Shown here one piece after another: positions 9,025 through 19,059 of a DNA stretch of 64,000 nucleotides. Position numbers and translations under genes: made by a program. Every line of letters begins with the position of its first letter. Position 1 is the stretch's first letter. Below the pieces are notes generated by a model. It did not search any database. It was not told the origin of the DNA and saw only the letters and a list, made by a program, of their open reading frames with translations. The stretch is taken from assembly GCF_014158035.1 (NCBI RefSeq), contig NZ_JACFXW010000001.1, forward strand, positions 2,761,001 to 2,825,000. The letters are read 5' to 3'. The stretch is from Rhizobium sp. G21 (lineage in GTDB: Bacteria > Pseudomonadota > Alphaproteobacteria > Rhizobiales > Rhizobiaceae).

Positions 9025-9557
9025 ATGATGCCAGCAAAACCGCTCCCCGAGATCATCGTGCGTCCCGCTCCCGGCGATCGGCGGCGCGCCATCGTCCAGG
9101 CGGGCTCTCTGACCTTTCGCGCCGCGCTCGGCCGCTCGGGTCGGTCGAGCCGCAAGCGCGAAGGCGATGGCGCGACGCCGATCGCCGCGATGCGGATCCT
9201 CTACGGCTTCTATCGTCGCGATCATGGCGCCCCTCCGCGCTCCCTGCTGAAGCTCATCCCCATCCGGCGCTGGATGCTGTGGTGCGATGCGCCGGGGGAC
9301 GCCAATTACAACCGCCCGGTCCGGATCCCTTTCGGCAAGAGCCATGAGGCGCTGACGCGCGACGACAGTCTCTATGACATCTGCCTCGTGCTCGACTGGA
9401 ATATGAGCGAGCGGAAGCAGGGCGCGGGCTCCGCGATCTTTTTCATCTCGCTCGTCCCGGCTACACGCCCACCGAAGGCTGCGTGGCGATCGACAGGCGC
9501 GACATGGAGCGGCTTCTGCAGCTGATCGGACCGGAGACGGTGTTGCGCGTGCTTTGA
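9025..9557 (+). CDS. L,D-transpeptidase (YkuD family), frameshifted
   Basis: The product resembles small cytosolic or periplasmic YkuD-type L,D-transpeptidases that cross-link peptidoglycan. The first frame reads to GSAIFF; a frame change at 9444 (one C missing) restores the catalytic block with HLARPGYTPTEGCVAI, which contains the conserved His and the nucleophile Cys. The corrected protein is about 177 residues and ends at TGA 9555-9557. No signal peptide is evident. It is divergent from the CenR-like regulator, a pairing that fits envelope control. The SixA-like gene converges 14 bases further on. Confidence 0.8.
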
Positions 9558-9571
9558 CCGGGGTCGAGCGG

Positions 9572-10168
9572 TCAGCTTTTCTTCGCCAGGGATTTCGGCG
9601 TCACGAAAGCCTTGAGGCGGCCCTTGCCCGGCTGGATCGCCGACCAGTCCGCGCCGTCGAAATCGAACACCGCCAACCCCGCGGTCGGATATTTCTCCGC
9701 CAGGCGTTCGGCATGCTCGCCCTCGCGCGACGCCATGAGACGACGGGCGAGATCTTCGAGCCCGGGATTATGGCCGATGATCATCAGGCTCCGGATGGAA
9801 GCATCCGTCTCACGGATCACCGCCAACAACGTGTCCGCGCTCGCTTCATAGATCCTCTCGTCGGTCCGTGCGCCCGCAACGCCCGGCAGCAGTTTTCGCA
9901 CCAGCGACCAGGTGTCCTCCGTGCGCCGCGCCGGAGAGACGAGGATGCGGTCCGGCGCCAATCGACGCTTGGCGAGATAGGCGCCGATCAGGGGCGCGGC
10001 CCGGCGGCCGCGATCGGCCAGGGGTCTGGCGCTATCCTCGACGCCATCGGGCCAAGCGGATTTCGCGTGGCGCAGAAGAATCAGGCGCTTTTCCGGGCGA
10101 CCCGCACGAGCGAGCGGCGATGTTTCAGCGGGAACCTCGGTCATGGGTCGATCGTTTGTCGCTGCCAC
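9572..10168 (-). CDS. SixA-like histidine phosphatase
   Basis: This 198-residue protein belongs to the histidine phosphatase (phosphoglycerate mutase-like) superfamily. The catalytic RHAK motif is at residues 33-36, and the second conserved His lies in IIGHNPGLEDLA. Short members of this type resemble SixA, a phosphohistidine phosphatase, although the natural substrate here is unknown. Two starts are possible, ATG at 10168 or a second in-frame ATG at 10144; the RHAK position near residue 25 typical of the family favours the second. It stands alone between convergent and divergent neighbours. Confidence 0.82.
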   Translation of the reverse strand: MAATNDRPMTEVPAETSPLARAGRPEKRLILLRHAKSAWPDGVEDSARPLADRGRRAAPLIGAYLAKRRLAPDRILVSPARRTEDTWSLVRKLLPGVAGARTDERIYEASADTLLAVIRETDASIRSLMIIGHNPGLEDLARRLMASREGEHAERLAEKYPTAGLAVFDFDGADWSAIQPGKGRLKAFVTPKSLAKKS

Positions 10169-10289
10169 TGGTTGGTTTGCCGGAAATAAAGCCTATATCG
10201 TGACGCGCGGCAAGGCGGGCGCGCTCGCGCCGCCGAGATCCGCTTTCCCGGCGGCGGACAGGTCCGGCGCATGAGGCAAGGAGAACGAG

Positions 10290-11119
10290 ATGACGCACAA
10301 TCCCCTTATGACATTGAATGACGGCGCGAAGATCCCGCAGATCGGGCTCGGCGTCTGGCAGACGCCGAACGACGGCGCGGCGGACGCGGTGCGCACCGCC
10401 ATCGAGGCCGGCTATCGTCATGTCGATACCGCGGCGATCTATGAAAACGAACAGGGCGTCGGCGACGGCATACGCCAATCCGGTCTGCCGCGCAGCGAGC
10501 TCTTCCTCACCACCAAGCTCTGGAACGACCGGCAGGGCTATGACAGCGCGCTCCGCGCCTTCGACGAAAGCCTGAAGCGGCTGAAGACCGATTATGTCGA
10601 TCTCTATCTGATCCACTGGCCGTCGCCGCATCGCGGTCAATATGTCGAGGCCTGGAGGGCGCTGGCGCGCCTGAAGGAAGAGGGCCGGGCGCGCTCGATC
10701 GGCGTTTCCAATTTCGCAGCCGAACATCTCGACCGCATCATCGCCGAAACCGGCGTCACCCCGTGCTCAACCAGATCGAGTTGCATCCGGATTTCCAGCA
10801 GAAGGCGTTGCGCGAAAAACACGCCTCACTCGGCGTCGCGACCGAATCCTGGAGCCCGCTCGGCCAGGGCGCACTGCTGGATCATCCCGTCATCGCCGCG
10901 ATCGCCGAAAAGCACGGCCGCAGCGCCGCCCAGGTAATCATCCGCTGGCACATCCAGTCCGGGCTGATCGTTATCCCTAAATCCGTCACGCCGAGCCGAA
11001 TCGCTGAAAACATTCAGGTCTTCGATTTTGTCCTCGATGATTCGGACGTGGCGAAACTCCTCGATCTGGATTCGCCGGCGGCGCGAATCGGTCCCGATCC
11101 GATCACTGCGACGTTTTGA
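10290..11119 (+). CDS. Aldo/keto reductase (DkgA-like), frameshifted
   Basis: This is a NADPH-dependent carbonyl reductase with a TIM-barrel fold. The catalytic Asp and Tyr lie in HVDTAAIYENE, the Lys in LTTKLWN, and the His in DLYLIHWPSP. The first frame ends after ETGVTP; one missing C in the run at 10759-10762 joins it to VLNQIELHPDFQQ and the NADPH-binding IPKSVTPSRIAEN segment. The corrected product is about 276 residues, the usual size of 2,5-diketo-D-gluconate reductase-type enzymes. Both parts are intact, so the gene is probably functional and misread. Confidence 0.87.
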
Positions 11120-11562
11120 CGAATTTTAGCCTGAGAGCAGCCGGGCAGGCCCGTCGAAAGGCGGCGTCTGCCCGCGTCTTTCCGGAATTCGGAAACTTTG
11201 CGAGACGTCGCCTTACGCCTTCGCCTCGTGTTGGCCGGGTGTCAAAGCTCGGGGCGAGACGCCGTTTCCGGGAATGAGCCACGCTCGGTTTTGTGCGGTG
11301 CATAAGAAAAATTGGCTGTTGTTGCAGACGCACAACAGTGCGCCAATTGACCGGTCTCTTCTTCAGTGTGTTCAAGTTCATTGCTGAATCTACTTGCTTT
11401 TCTATGCTTCAGGTAGACGCTTCGCAAATAGTAGGGGCGCGGATTGGGAAAGCATTAATTTTCAGTTTCAAAGATCCTATGATTTTTGCATTTGCATTTT
11501 AGGGATACCTATGCAACTTTCGGCCTGCGTAAACGGCGCTCAAGCAGGAAAAGGGGGCAACG
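11120..11562. other. 443-base non-coding region upstream of the RTX gene
   Basis: No credible gene is seen here. The second half is clearly richer in A+T than the flanks, consistent with a promoter or UTR for the RTX gene. It holds the inverted repeat at 11310-11348 and a purine-rich ribosome-binding stretch (AAAAGGGGGCAACG) just before the RTX ATG at 11563. I could not assign a confident -35/-10 pair. Confidence 0.6.
11310..11348. repeat. Long inverted repeat upstream of the RTX gene
   Basis: The left arm AATTGGCTGTTGT (11310-11322) pairs with the right arm ACAACAG (11332-11338) plus CCAATT (11343-11348). There is a 9-base loop and a 4-base bulge (TGCG) on the right side. That is 13 paired bases. 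No T-run follows, so it does not look like a simple terminator for the aldo/keto reductase gene. It may be an operator, or part of a structured leader for the RTX gene 215 bases away. Confidence 0.55.
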
Positions 11563-12084
11563 ATGGCCACACTTAAGGGTAACAACAAAGACAACAAGCT
11601 GAACGGCACCAACAAAGACGACAAGATCTGGGGTAAAGGCGGCAAGGACATCATCAAGGGCAAGGCCGGCGATGACAAGCTGTACGGCGACTCCGGCAAT
11701 GACCAACTGTCCGGCGAAGGCGGCGATGACCGGCTGTTCGGCGGTTCCGGCAATGACAAGCTGTTCGGCGGCGACGGCAATGACGTCCTCGTTGGCGGCT
11801 CGGGCAACGACACCCTCAACGGCGGCGCAGGCAAGGACGATTTCGTCTTCGGCAAGAAGGGCGGCAACGACACGATCACCAAGTTCGAACTTGGCAAGGA
11901 CGTGATCCAGATCGCCAAGGGCGTGGCTGGAATCAAGAAGGTCGGCGACATCCTCAAGCTCGCCAAGGAAACCAAGGGCGGCGACGTCGTGATCAACCTC
12001 GGCAAGGATGGCAAGATCACCATCAAGGACACCGACCTTAAGAAGCTCAAGGACAATCCGGACAAGTTTTTCGACGTCGTCTGA
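11563..12084 (+). CDS. Secreted RTX calcium-binding protein
   Basis: This 173-residue protein contains about six glycine/aspartate-rich nonapeptide repeats of the GGxGxDxLx type (about residues 28-95, for example GGSGNDKLFGGDGNDVLVGG). Such repeats form Ca2+-binding parallel beta-rolls outside the cell. The C-terminal 70 residues are not repetitive and end in FFDVV, like a type I secretion signal (acidic, then hydrophobic). There is no Sec signal. The protein is unusually rich in Lys and Gly. A PrtD-like ABC transporter and HlyD adaptor 3.8 kb downstream are the probable exporters. It is small for an RTX protein and has no enzymatic domain, so an adhesin, matrix or carrier role is possible. 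Confidence 0.88.
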   Translation: MATLKGNNKDNKLNGTNKDDKIWGKGGKDIIKGKAGDDKLYGDSGNDQLSGEGGDDRLFGGSGNDKLFGGDGNDVLVGGSGNDTLNGGAGKDDFVFGKKGGNDTITKFELGKDVIQIAKGVAGIKKVGDILKLAKETKGGDVVINLGKDGKITIKDTDLKKLKDNPDKFFDVV

Positions 12085-12108
12085 GAACGCCGTCAATTCT
12101 CGTCTTGT

Positions 12109-12132
12109 AAAAGGGGCTCTGCCCCCTTTTTT
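12109..12132 (+). terminator. Rho-independent terminator after the RTX gene
   Basis: A GGGGC-TCT-GCCCC hairpin is flanked by A-run and T-run sequence (AAAA before, TTTTTT after), 25 bases beyond the RTX stop. It should end the RTX transcript, so the downstream glycan genes need their own promoter or read-through. An abundant secreted protein with a separate short mRNA would fit this. Confidence 0.85.
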
Positions 12133-12199
12133 ATTGTGACGGTATTTTATAAATTTCCGTCGGCTTGTGCCCAAGGAAAGCGGAGGCGAGTGAATCAGC

Positions 12200-14482
12200 A
12201 TGGCGGGTGAAGACCAAGGCGACGATCTCGCAGCGCAGACCGGGAACGCATTCCTGGACGCCCGCGCCCAGTCGCGCAGATATCTCTTTCTGTCGTCTTC
12301 GGAGATTTCCGCCCTCTTTCAAGGCGGCTTCATCGATCCCGCCTTTTTTCGCCGCCGTTACAATCTCGCGCTCTCGGATGATGCTGTGCTTGACCATTTC
12401 AAATGGCGTTCGTCCAGCGATGGTCGTTCCTATTCCGCCAAGATGAATGTTCGGGCCTATCTGGACGCCTATCCGGAGGTGGAAGAGAGCGGAATGTCGC
12501 CTATCCTGCATTACCTCCGCGAGGGTCAAGCGAAGGGATTCGGCATCGTCGCCCATCCGGAAGCCGAAAAGCCCGGTCCAATGACTCTGCGTGTCAATAA
12601 AAAAGGCCTGAAGCGCCTGATTTCATCAGGGCACATCAACTCGAACTACTATCGAACCCGGTACGGCGCCGGCATTTCCGACGATGAAGTCGTCTCGCAT
12701 TTTCTCAACCGGTCCGCCTATGACGGCCGCTCATATTCGGCGAAATTCGATTCGATCGGATATCTGCGCTCACACCCGGACGTGATCGCCGCCGAGCATT
12801 CGCCGCTCTGGCACTATGCGTCAAAGGGCCAGGATGAGGAGCGCGGGATTGCCGACGCCTGGCGCGAGTTTTCCTGGATTCCGGACGACATCGAATATGC
12901 CGAGCCTGACGATGCCGCGCAATCGGACGCTTCCCCGCATATCGCCATCCATCTGCACATCTTCTACCGCGATTACCTCAAGCGGTTCTTCGACCTCTTG
13001 AGCAATGTCCGCTTCGAATTCGATCTGTTGATCTCGACGCCGTTCGAGGACATCGAAGAGTCCAGTCGTCTCTTCTATGACCTGCCGAATGTTCGTCTCG
13101 TCGAATGCCGTGTCGGAGAAAATCGTGGTCGGAATTTCGGGCCGATGCTGGTCGATTTTCGAGAAGACTTGCAAGAATACGATTACGTTCTTCACCTGCA
13201 TTCGAAAAAATCGCTCTATGCTGGCGGCGAACAGGCGGGTTGGGCAAGTTATGCGCATACGTTCCTGCTGGGCGATCATCACGTCGTCTATCGTCATCTT
13301 CAACTCATGCAGAACGATCCCTCCATCGGTCTGCTGGCCCTGACGCCGTTCCACAAGCTCCCGCACTGGGCAAATCATACGCTGAAGAACAGCCAATCGG
13401 TTCGAGATCTCTCCGCGCGCCTGGGATTTGAGCCCGAATTCGGCTTTCACAGCTATCCTATGGGAGGTATGTTCTGGATGCGTCCGTCTGCGCTGAAGTC
13501 TTTGCTGGACTATCCCTGGAGTTATTCCGATTTTCCTGCGGAACACGGCCAGACCGATGGTGCGCCGCAGCATGCGTTGGAGCGATGCGTCGGCTCGATC
13601 TGCCGATCGTCGGGTTCGAACCTGCTCTATTACGAGCCGTGGTCGAACCGCTACGGGCTCGATCGTTACGACGAACTGGCGATTTACAAGAAGGAAAACA
13701 AGGCGAACCTCATTCGCCTCGCCTCCCACGCCGATGTCGTTTCGAGCGACGTCTTCGACACGATCGTCTATCGGCGCAGCATGGATGTCGAAGTCGGCAA
13801 GCGCGCGGTCGGTCGACGTCTCGTCGATCTCGGGCTGATCGGCAGCGTCGACGATTTTGTTTCCCTCCGCAACAGCACCGAACTGGAGCTCCGCCTGGAG
13901 CAGAATTTCGTCGGCGACGTCGGACTGGAGCAGATTTATCATCGGCTCGTCGCTGTTCTGGGCGTCGGCAGTCCAGACCCGGCGGAGCTCTCTGAGTCCG
14001 AATTCGAGGCTGATCTGGCCGACCAAAAGCCTCGCCTCTCCATCGTCGACGCCCTCAACACGATCGGCCGGCGCACGAGGCTCATCTTTACCAGCGATTC
14101 CTATTACACCCGGGAACAAATCGGGCGCCTGATCACGAAAGCAGGCATTCATGCGGCGCACGAGGTCTTCGTGTCGTCGGCTTTGCAAGCGCGAAAGGAC
14201 ACCGGTCGCATATGGGGTCATGTCGCGCGCGCGATGAATGTCGAGTCGAACCAGATCCTGCACCTCGGCGACAATCTCGTCTCAGATGTCCAGATCGCGA
14301 CCGACCACGGTGTGGGAACCTATGCCGTCCTGCATCCGCTCGACAAGTTTCGCGCTTGCACCAACCGCCGGATCGACCTCGAGCAGATGAGCGGAGCCTT
14401 GAGGGCGCATTGGCTGAGGATCGCCGAAGCCGTCGGCTGCGATCCATTTTATGACCACGAGGTTCCGATCCATGTTGACTGA
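12200..14482 (+). CDS. Rhamnan synthesis F (RgpF) domain plus HAD-like domain protein
   Basis: This 760-residue cytosolic protein has a composite layout. Residues about 29-117 and 135-216 are two copies of an 85-residue unit (each with YxxRY..SDDxVxxHF and DGRSYSAK). Residues about 245-500 match the RgpF rhamnan-synthesis domain (IAIHLHIFYRDYL, NRGRNFGPML, HLHSKKS). Residues about 515-720 form a HAD-type domain with motif I SDVFDTIVYR, motif II FTSDSYY and a late motif HLGDNLVSD. RgpF proteins take part in assembly of rhamnose-containing cell-surface polysaccharide. The stop overlaps the next gene by 11 or 32 bases depending on its start. The exact reaction is unknown. Confidence 0.8.
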   Translation: MAGEDQGDDLAAQTGNAFLDARAQSRRYLFLSSSEISALFQGGFIDPAFFRRRYNLALSDDAVLDHFKWRSSSDGRSYSAKMNVRAYLDAYPEVEESGMSPILHYLREGQAKGFGIVAHPEAEKPGPMTLRVNKKGLKRLISSGHINSNYYRTRYGAGISDDEVVSHFLNRSAYDGRSYSAKFDSIGYLRSHPDVIAAEHSPLWHYASKGQDEERGIADAWREFSWIPDDIEYAEPDDAAQSDASPHIAIHLHIFYRDYLKRFFDLLSNVRFEFDLLISTPFEDIEESSRLFYDLPNVRLVECRVGENRGRNFGPMLVDFREDLQEYDYVLHLHSKKSLYAGGEQAGWASYAHTFLLGDHHVVYRHLQLMQNDPSIGLLALTPFHKLPHWANHTLKNSQSVRDLSARLGFEPEFGFHSYPMGGMFWMRPSALKSLLDYPWSYSDFPAEHGQTDGAPQHALERCVGSICRSSGSNLLYYEPWSNRYGLDRYDELAIYKKENKANLIRLASHADVVSSDVFDTIVYRRSMDVEVGKRAVGRRLVDLGLIGSVDDFVSLRNSTELELRLEQNFVGDVGLEQIYHRLVAVLGVGSPDPAELSESEFEADLADQKPRLSIVDALNTIGRRTRLIFTSDSYYTREQIGRLITKAGIHAAHEVFVSSALQARKDTGRIWGHVARAMNVESNQILHLGDNLVSDVQIATDHGVGTYAVLHPLDKFRACTNRRIDLEQMSGALRAHWLRIAEAVGCDPFYDHEVPIHVD

Positions 14483-15725
14483 CGACGGCTTGCAAGATCT
14501 CGAAAATTACTTCGTTTTTTCTCTGGCACCTCTCCTCAACGCTTATTTCGCGGCCTTGGCGACCGAGGCGTCTTCCCTCGCGGACGAGACAAGCGATCAA
14601 CCGACCATCTTCTTCATCTCTCGGGAAGGTCAGTTTCTGTCTCGCGCCTTCACTGCTTTCTGCGAGGCGCGCGGCCTGTCCCTGCGGTCACGGCCGTTGA
14701 TCGCGTCTCGGACGCTGTTGATGAAAATGGTCTTTTCGGATGCGATCGGCGAGTTGTCGGCAGGTCTCAGCTATCATGGCTCGGTATCGGGATTTTTCAG
14801 CGATCGACTATCGATCACGTCCGGACAATTGGAGCGGATCGGCGTCTCCCCGGCCATCGCTGCCGGGCAGTTGTCGCTTCCCGCCGATGCCGACTGGTTG
14901 GCGCATATTCTGGCGAACCATGCTCCGGGCCTCGGTGATTTCCTCAAGGGCCGCCGCGAGGCCTATACCGCTTATCTCAAAGAATCGGGCTACTTTGACG
15001 GACCTGGATTGATCGCGGATGTCGGCTATAGCGGCACGATCCAAAAGCTTCTTCACCGGCTCACCGGCCGGAACTGCGCCGGTTTCTACTGTATCGGTTC
15101 CGACGCGCTGACGTCGCCGCAGTCGAATTTCGATGGACGCAGGAAAGCCCTGTTCGAGCGGCAAGGGCGATTCGGCGACGGCAATCCCTTTCTCGACAGC
15201 ACGCTGATCTTCGAAGTGCTGATGTCCGCCGACTATGGCCAGGTCGACGACATCACACCGACCGCCACGGCGCCGGGATACCGCTTCGAATTCGGGGCGA
15301 AGAGCAGATCGCAGCATCTCTTTCCCCTGCTGGCGCTTGGACAAGAGGCCGTTTGTCGTGAACTGGGCGCCTGCGGAGATATCTCGCTCGATGACCTTCT
15401 CTCGGACGACTTCAAGGAGAACGTCCGTGTCCTGTTGCTGACTCTGCTGACCAATCGTCAGTTGGCCCCGGTGATGATCCAGCAAATCGCAGAGGTCGAC
15501 GATCGCATGGGCGGCGAAGGCTTCATCAATCCCTGGACATTGCTGCCGCCGCTCCGGAAAAAAGTAGAAACGGGATCGTTGAGGCTTAATTTTATCGCTT
15601 TTATGAAGACAGAGACGGGATCGGAAGTATGTTCTTGCGAACGAACAAGCTTTTATCGTCGCAAGTCGCCGTCTGCGCAACGCTTTGACGAATATGCTCA
15701 CATAGACGGAACTTTTGTGGTATGA
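14472..15725 (+). CDS. Glycan-cluster protein resembling the C-terminal half of COG5610 HAD-type proteins
   Basis: The protein has about 417 residues from ATG 14472 (424 from ATG 14451). It begins with a segment like those following the HAD domain in long glycan-cluster hydrolases (FFISREGQFLSRAFTAFCEARG) and contains GLIADVGYSGTIQKLLHRL. I recognise no catalytic motif of a known enzyme class. It directly overlaps the HAD end of the previous gene, so the two may be a naturally split protein, or one gene broken by an indel near 14470. It probably acts with the RgpF/HAD protein in surface glycan synthesis. About 185 non-coding bases follow before the transporter gene. Confidence 0.6.
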   Translation: MLTDDGLQDLENYFVFSLAPLLNAYFAALATEASSLADETSDQPTIFFISREGQFLSRAFTAFCEARGLSLRSRPLIASRTLLMKMVFSDAIGELSAGLSYHGSVSGFFSDRLSITSGQLERIGVSPAIAAGQLSLPADADWLAHILANHAPGLGDFLKGRREAYTAYLKESGYFDGPGLIADVGYSGTIQKLLHRLTGRNCAGFYCIGSDALTSPQSNFDGRRKALFERQGRFGDGNPFLDSTLIFEVLMSADYGQVDDITPTATAPGYRFEFGAKSRSQHLFPLLALGQEAVCRELGACGDISLDDLLSDDFKENVRVLLLTLLTNRQLAPVMIQQIAEVDDRMGGEGFINPWTLLPPLRKKVETGSLRLNFIAFMKTETGSEVCSCERTSFYRRKSPSAQRFDEYAHIDGTFVV

Positions 15726-15911
15726 ACTTTGCGGTTGCCCGTCGCACATCGTGGTTTGGGGCAGCTTCGCGATCGATGAGAGGCCCTGTTCTAGGGCTGT
15801 TGGGAATTCCGATGGCGCGCCTGCGGGCCGGCATCGGTTGAATGGCAGAAAGAACGTCAGGACTTCGATGATGCGGCCTTCGTCGAACCTGCACAGGGTT
15901 TTGAGGCGTTT

Positions 15912-17665
15912 ATGAAGAGTTTGAATCCGAAGACCGACGCTGCGTCGATGTTTCACTATGTCCGAAGCAATATGTTGCGCGGATTTCTCTATGCGGCCTT
16001 CGTCAGTTTCTTCATCAACTTCACGATGCTGATCGGTCCGCTGTTCATGATGCAGGTGTATGAACGCGTCATCCCGTCACGCAGCTACGAAACGCTTTAT
16101 GGCCTCATCGTCATCGGCGTGTTCGGCGTGATTCTGTTCGGCGTCCTCGACTTCATCCGAAGCTGGACCTACGCCGTCATGGCGGATGTCTTCGCGCGTC
16201 GCCTCAATCTTCCCGCCCTGCAGGCCGGGGTTCTCCGATCCATTCAGGGCGGCGCCGGAGAGGGCGGCGCGGTCATCAAGGACATCGCCGAATTACGCGC
16301 CTTCATACAGGGCGGCGCGATCTCTGCGCCGATCGATGCGTTCTGGTCGATCGTTTTTCTGATCGCGCTCTACTTTCTTCATCCCGTCTATCTTGCGGTC
16401 GCCATCATCTATATTCTGGTGATGCTGTTTCTCAATTTCATCACCGACCGGGTGACGCGTCAGGCTATTCAGGACGCAAGCAAGGCGCAGCAACGACATC
16501 TTCAGGACGTGGCGAATTCACTTCGCCATGCCGAAGTCATCGAAGCGATGGGTATGTTGCCTGCGCTGGTGCGGACCTGGCGTCGATCGCAGGAAGAAAT
16601 GCTCGACATGGGACATGTCTCGAGTGTTCGCAACCGGATCGTCGTCGCCATCACCAAGAGCCTGCAGAAGAGCTTGACCATGATCGTGGTCGCCACCGGC
16701 GCCTTTCTCACGCTCGCCAACGCCGTCGGCCACTCGGTGCTGTTCCCTGCGATGATCATGACGTCGCAGGCCGTCAGCCCGTTCGTCAACATGATCGAAT
16801 CCTGGCGTTCCTGGGTGAACGCCTTCGATTCCTGGGGTCGCATCCGCTTGCTGATCGAAGGTTATGAGAACGAGCGGCAGACCATGCCGGCGCCGGCAGG
16901 CGACGGCGATCTCGATATCGACAACCTCGTCTATATGCCGGATGGGCGGGACACGCCCGTTCTGCGCGGAATCTCTTTTTCGATAGCCCCGGGCGAAGTT
17001 CTGGCATCGTCGGTCCGTCGGGCGCGGGCAAATCCACCTTGGCCCGCTGCTTGACCGGGATCATCAAACCCAGCATGGGCGGCGTCTATCTCGATGGTCA
17101 CTCCACCTATCTCTGGGAGCGCGGCTCCTTCGGTCGAGCGATCGGTTATCTGCCGCAAAACCTTTCTCTTCTCGACGGGACCGTGCGCCAGACGATCGCG
17201 CGGATGCGCGACAGCGACCCAAGAGACGTGATTCGCGCGGCGCAGCTCGCCGGCATTCACGAACTGATCGGTCGGCTCCCGTTCGGCTATGACACGCCCG
17301 TGGCCGAGACAGGCCATCTGATGTCGGGCGGACAGATGCAGCGGCTCGCCTTGGCCCGCGCCCTCTATGGCGACCCAAAACTCATTATTCTCGACGAGCC
17401 GAATTCGAACCTCGATTCCGTCGGCGAGCAGGCTCTGATCCGCGCCATTCAAACCTGCAAGGCCCGGGGCGCAATCGTTGTCATCATTGCGCATCGGCCT
17501 TCGGTCATGGCGGCCACCGACAAGATGGTCGTGATCGAAAACGGCGCGGTGACGCAGTTTGGCCCGCGCACGGAAGTCATCGCCATGATCACGCCGGATG
17601 CGCGCTCGCGGGCGGAATCGCGTCGCCGCGAGATCAGCAATTCGAACATGCCGGGAGAAGCCTGA
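15912..17665 (+). CDS. Type I secretion ABC transporter (PrtD-like permease/ATPase), frameshifted
   Basis: This is the inner-membrane exporter of a type I secretion system. The N-terminal half has about six membrane segments (first at about residues 22-45, MQVYERVIPSRS loop after it). The C-terminal ATPase domain has Walker A (GPSGAGKST after correction), the ABC signature LMSGGQMQRLALARAL and Walker B LIILDEPNSNLD. One G is missing at 17003-17004, splitting the gene just before Walker A. The corrected product is about 584 residues, normal for PrtD-type transporters without a C39 peptidase domain. Its stop overlaps the hlyD start (TGATG). The RTX protein upstream is the likely substrate. Confidence 0.9.
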
Positions 17666-19059
17666 TGTCGTCAGCCTCCATCACCATCGATAAGACGGAA
17701 TATCGTGTGCTCGGCCATCAACCCGCCTCCAATCTCAGCGATTGGGACGATGTGGTGCTGGAAGAATCCGTCAAGAAATCTTCGCTGCGGGGCCCTATCG
17801 TTTATGGCGGGCTGACGCTGCTGATCGCAATCGGAGGATTTTTTGGCTGGGCCAGCTATGCCGAGATGGCGCAAGCATCCGCCGCCTCCGGCAAGATCAT
17901 CGTCGAGGGCAAGACGAAGACGATCACCCATCTCGAAGGCGGCACGCTGCAGTCCCTCGTGGTGAATGATGGCCAACATGTGCGCCAGGGCGACCTTCTG
18001 GTCAGGCTCGACGTCACGAGAAGCGTCGCCCAACTCGTTCGCCTCAAGCAGGATCTGGTCGTCCAGACCATCAAGCTGCAGCGTCTGTTGAGCGAGAAGG
18101 ACGAAAAGAACGATTTCGTCTTTTCCGCTGCGCTGCCGGCCGGCGTGGAGCGAACGGTCATCGACCAGATGATCAGCGTCGAACAGAAGCTGTTCAAGGA
18201 ACGGCGCGATCAGTTCCTCAATCAGTTGGCCACCGACAGATCGATGGTTCAGCAGCTTCAGAGTCAGCGCGTCGCTCTATTGGCCCGCAAGGAAGCGCTG
18301 GCGAAGCAGCTGGATTTCGTCACCGCTGATTTCAAGGCGCTGGAGAAGCTGCAAAAGAACCAGTTGGCGACCCGCACCAACGCCAATGAGAAACAGTACC
18401 AGATGCTGGATCTCAAGACGCGGCTTTCGGACAACGACTTCGATCTCGCCGACAATGTGCAGCGCGAAATGCAGGCTGAACTCGGCCTCTCGAATCGCCG
18501 CATGGAGTATTTCAAGATCATTTCCGAGCAGATCCAGGAAGCGCAGGCCGAGATCGCTCGTATCCGCCAGGAAATTGTCTCGGCGGAAGACGTCGTCGCA
18601 AAAGCGGAGATCCGTTCGCCCCAAGACGGCATCGTCGCCAATATCAAGGTCAGAACGCCGGGCTCCGCGGTCCCTGGCGGTCAGCCGATCCTCGATGTCG
18701 TTCCTGACGATCAGCTGATGCTGGTCGAAGGGCGGGCGCGAGCCTCCGACATCGATTCGCTGCGGGTCGGGGCCAAGACCGAAATCCGGCTGTCGGCGTT
18801 CGGGGCAGCCGAGACGCATCCTCTGGTGGGACGTATCACGTATATCGCGCCGGACAGTATCGTCGACGAGAAAACCAGCGAGACCGTCTATGTGGTGCAA
18901 GCGGTCATCGACAAGGAATCGATGGCGAAGCAACCTAACCTGTTTCTCTATCCCGGCATGAACGCGGACATGTACATCGTCAACGGGACGAGAACCGCGA
19001 TCGCCTATCTCACCGGTCCACTGATGCGCGGTTTCAACAAGGCTTTCCGTGAGCAATAA
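17665..19059 (+). CDS. HlyD-family type I secretion periplasmic adaptor
   Basis: The 464-residue membrane-fusion protein joins the inner-membrane ABC exporter to an outer-membrane channel. A short cytoplasmic N-terminus precedes one membrane segment (about residues 46-66). Then come the lipoyl/barrel-sandwich halves (GKTKTITHLEGGTLQSL and AEIRSPQDGIVANIKVRTPG), a long coiled-coil hairpin (about 125-305), and a C-terminal beta-barrel. The length is typical of PrtE-type adaptors. It starts inside the stop of the transporter gene, and its own end overlaps the following glycosyltransferase by 11 bases. No TolC-like outer-membrane gene is present in the window, so the channel must be encoded elsewhere. 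Confidence 0.93.
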   Translation: MSSASITIDKTEYRVLGHQPASNLSDWDDVVLEESVKKSSLRGPIVYGGLTLLIAIGGFFGWASYAEMAQASAASGKIIVEGKTKTITHLEGGTLQSLVVNDGQHVRQGDLLVRLDVTRSVAQLVRLKQDLVVQTIKLQRLLSEKDEKNDFVFSAALPAGVERTVIDQMISVEQKLFKERRDQFLNQLATDRSMVQQLQSQRVALLARKEALAKQLDFVTADFKALEKLQKNQLATRTNANEKQYQMLDLKTRLSDNDFDLADNVQREMQAELGLSNRRMEYFKIISEQIQEAQAEIARIRQEIVSAEDVVAKAEIRSPQDGIVANIKVRTPGSAVPGGQPILDVVPDDQLMLVEGRARASDIDSLRVGAKTEIRLSAFGAAETHPLVGRITYIAPDSIVDEKTSETVYVVQAVIDKESMAKQPNLFLYPGMNADMYIVNGTRTAIAYLTGPLMRGFNKAFREQ

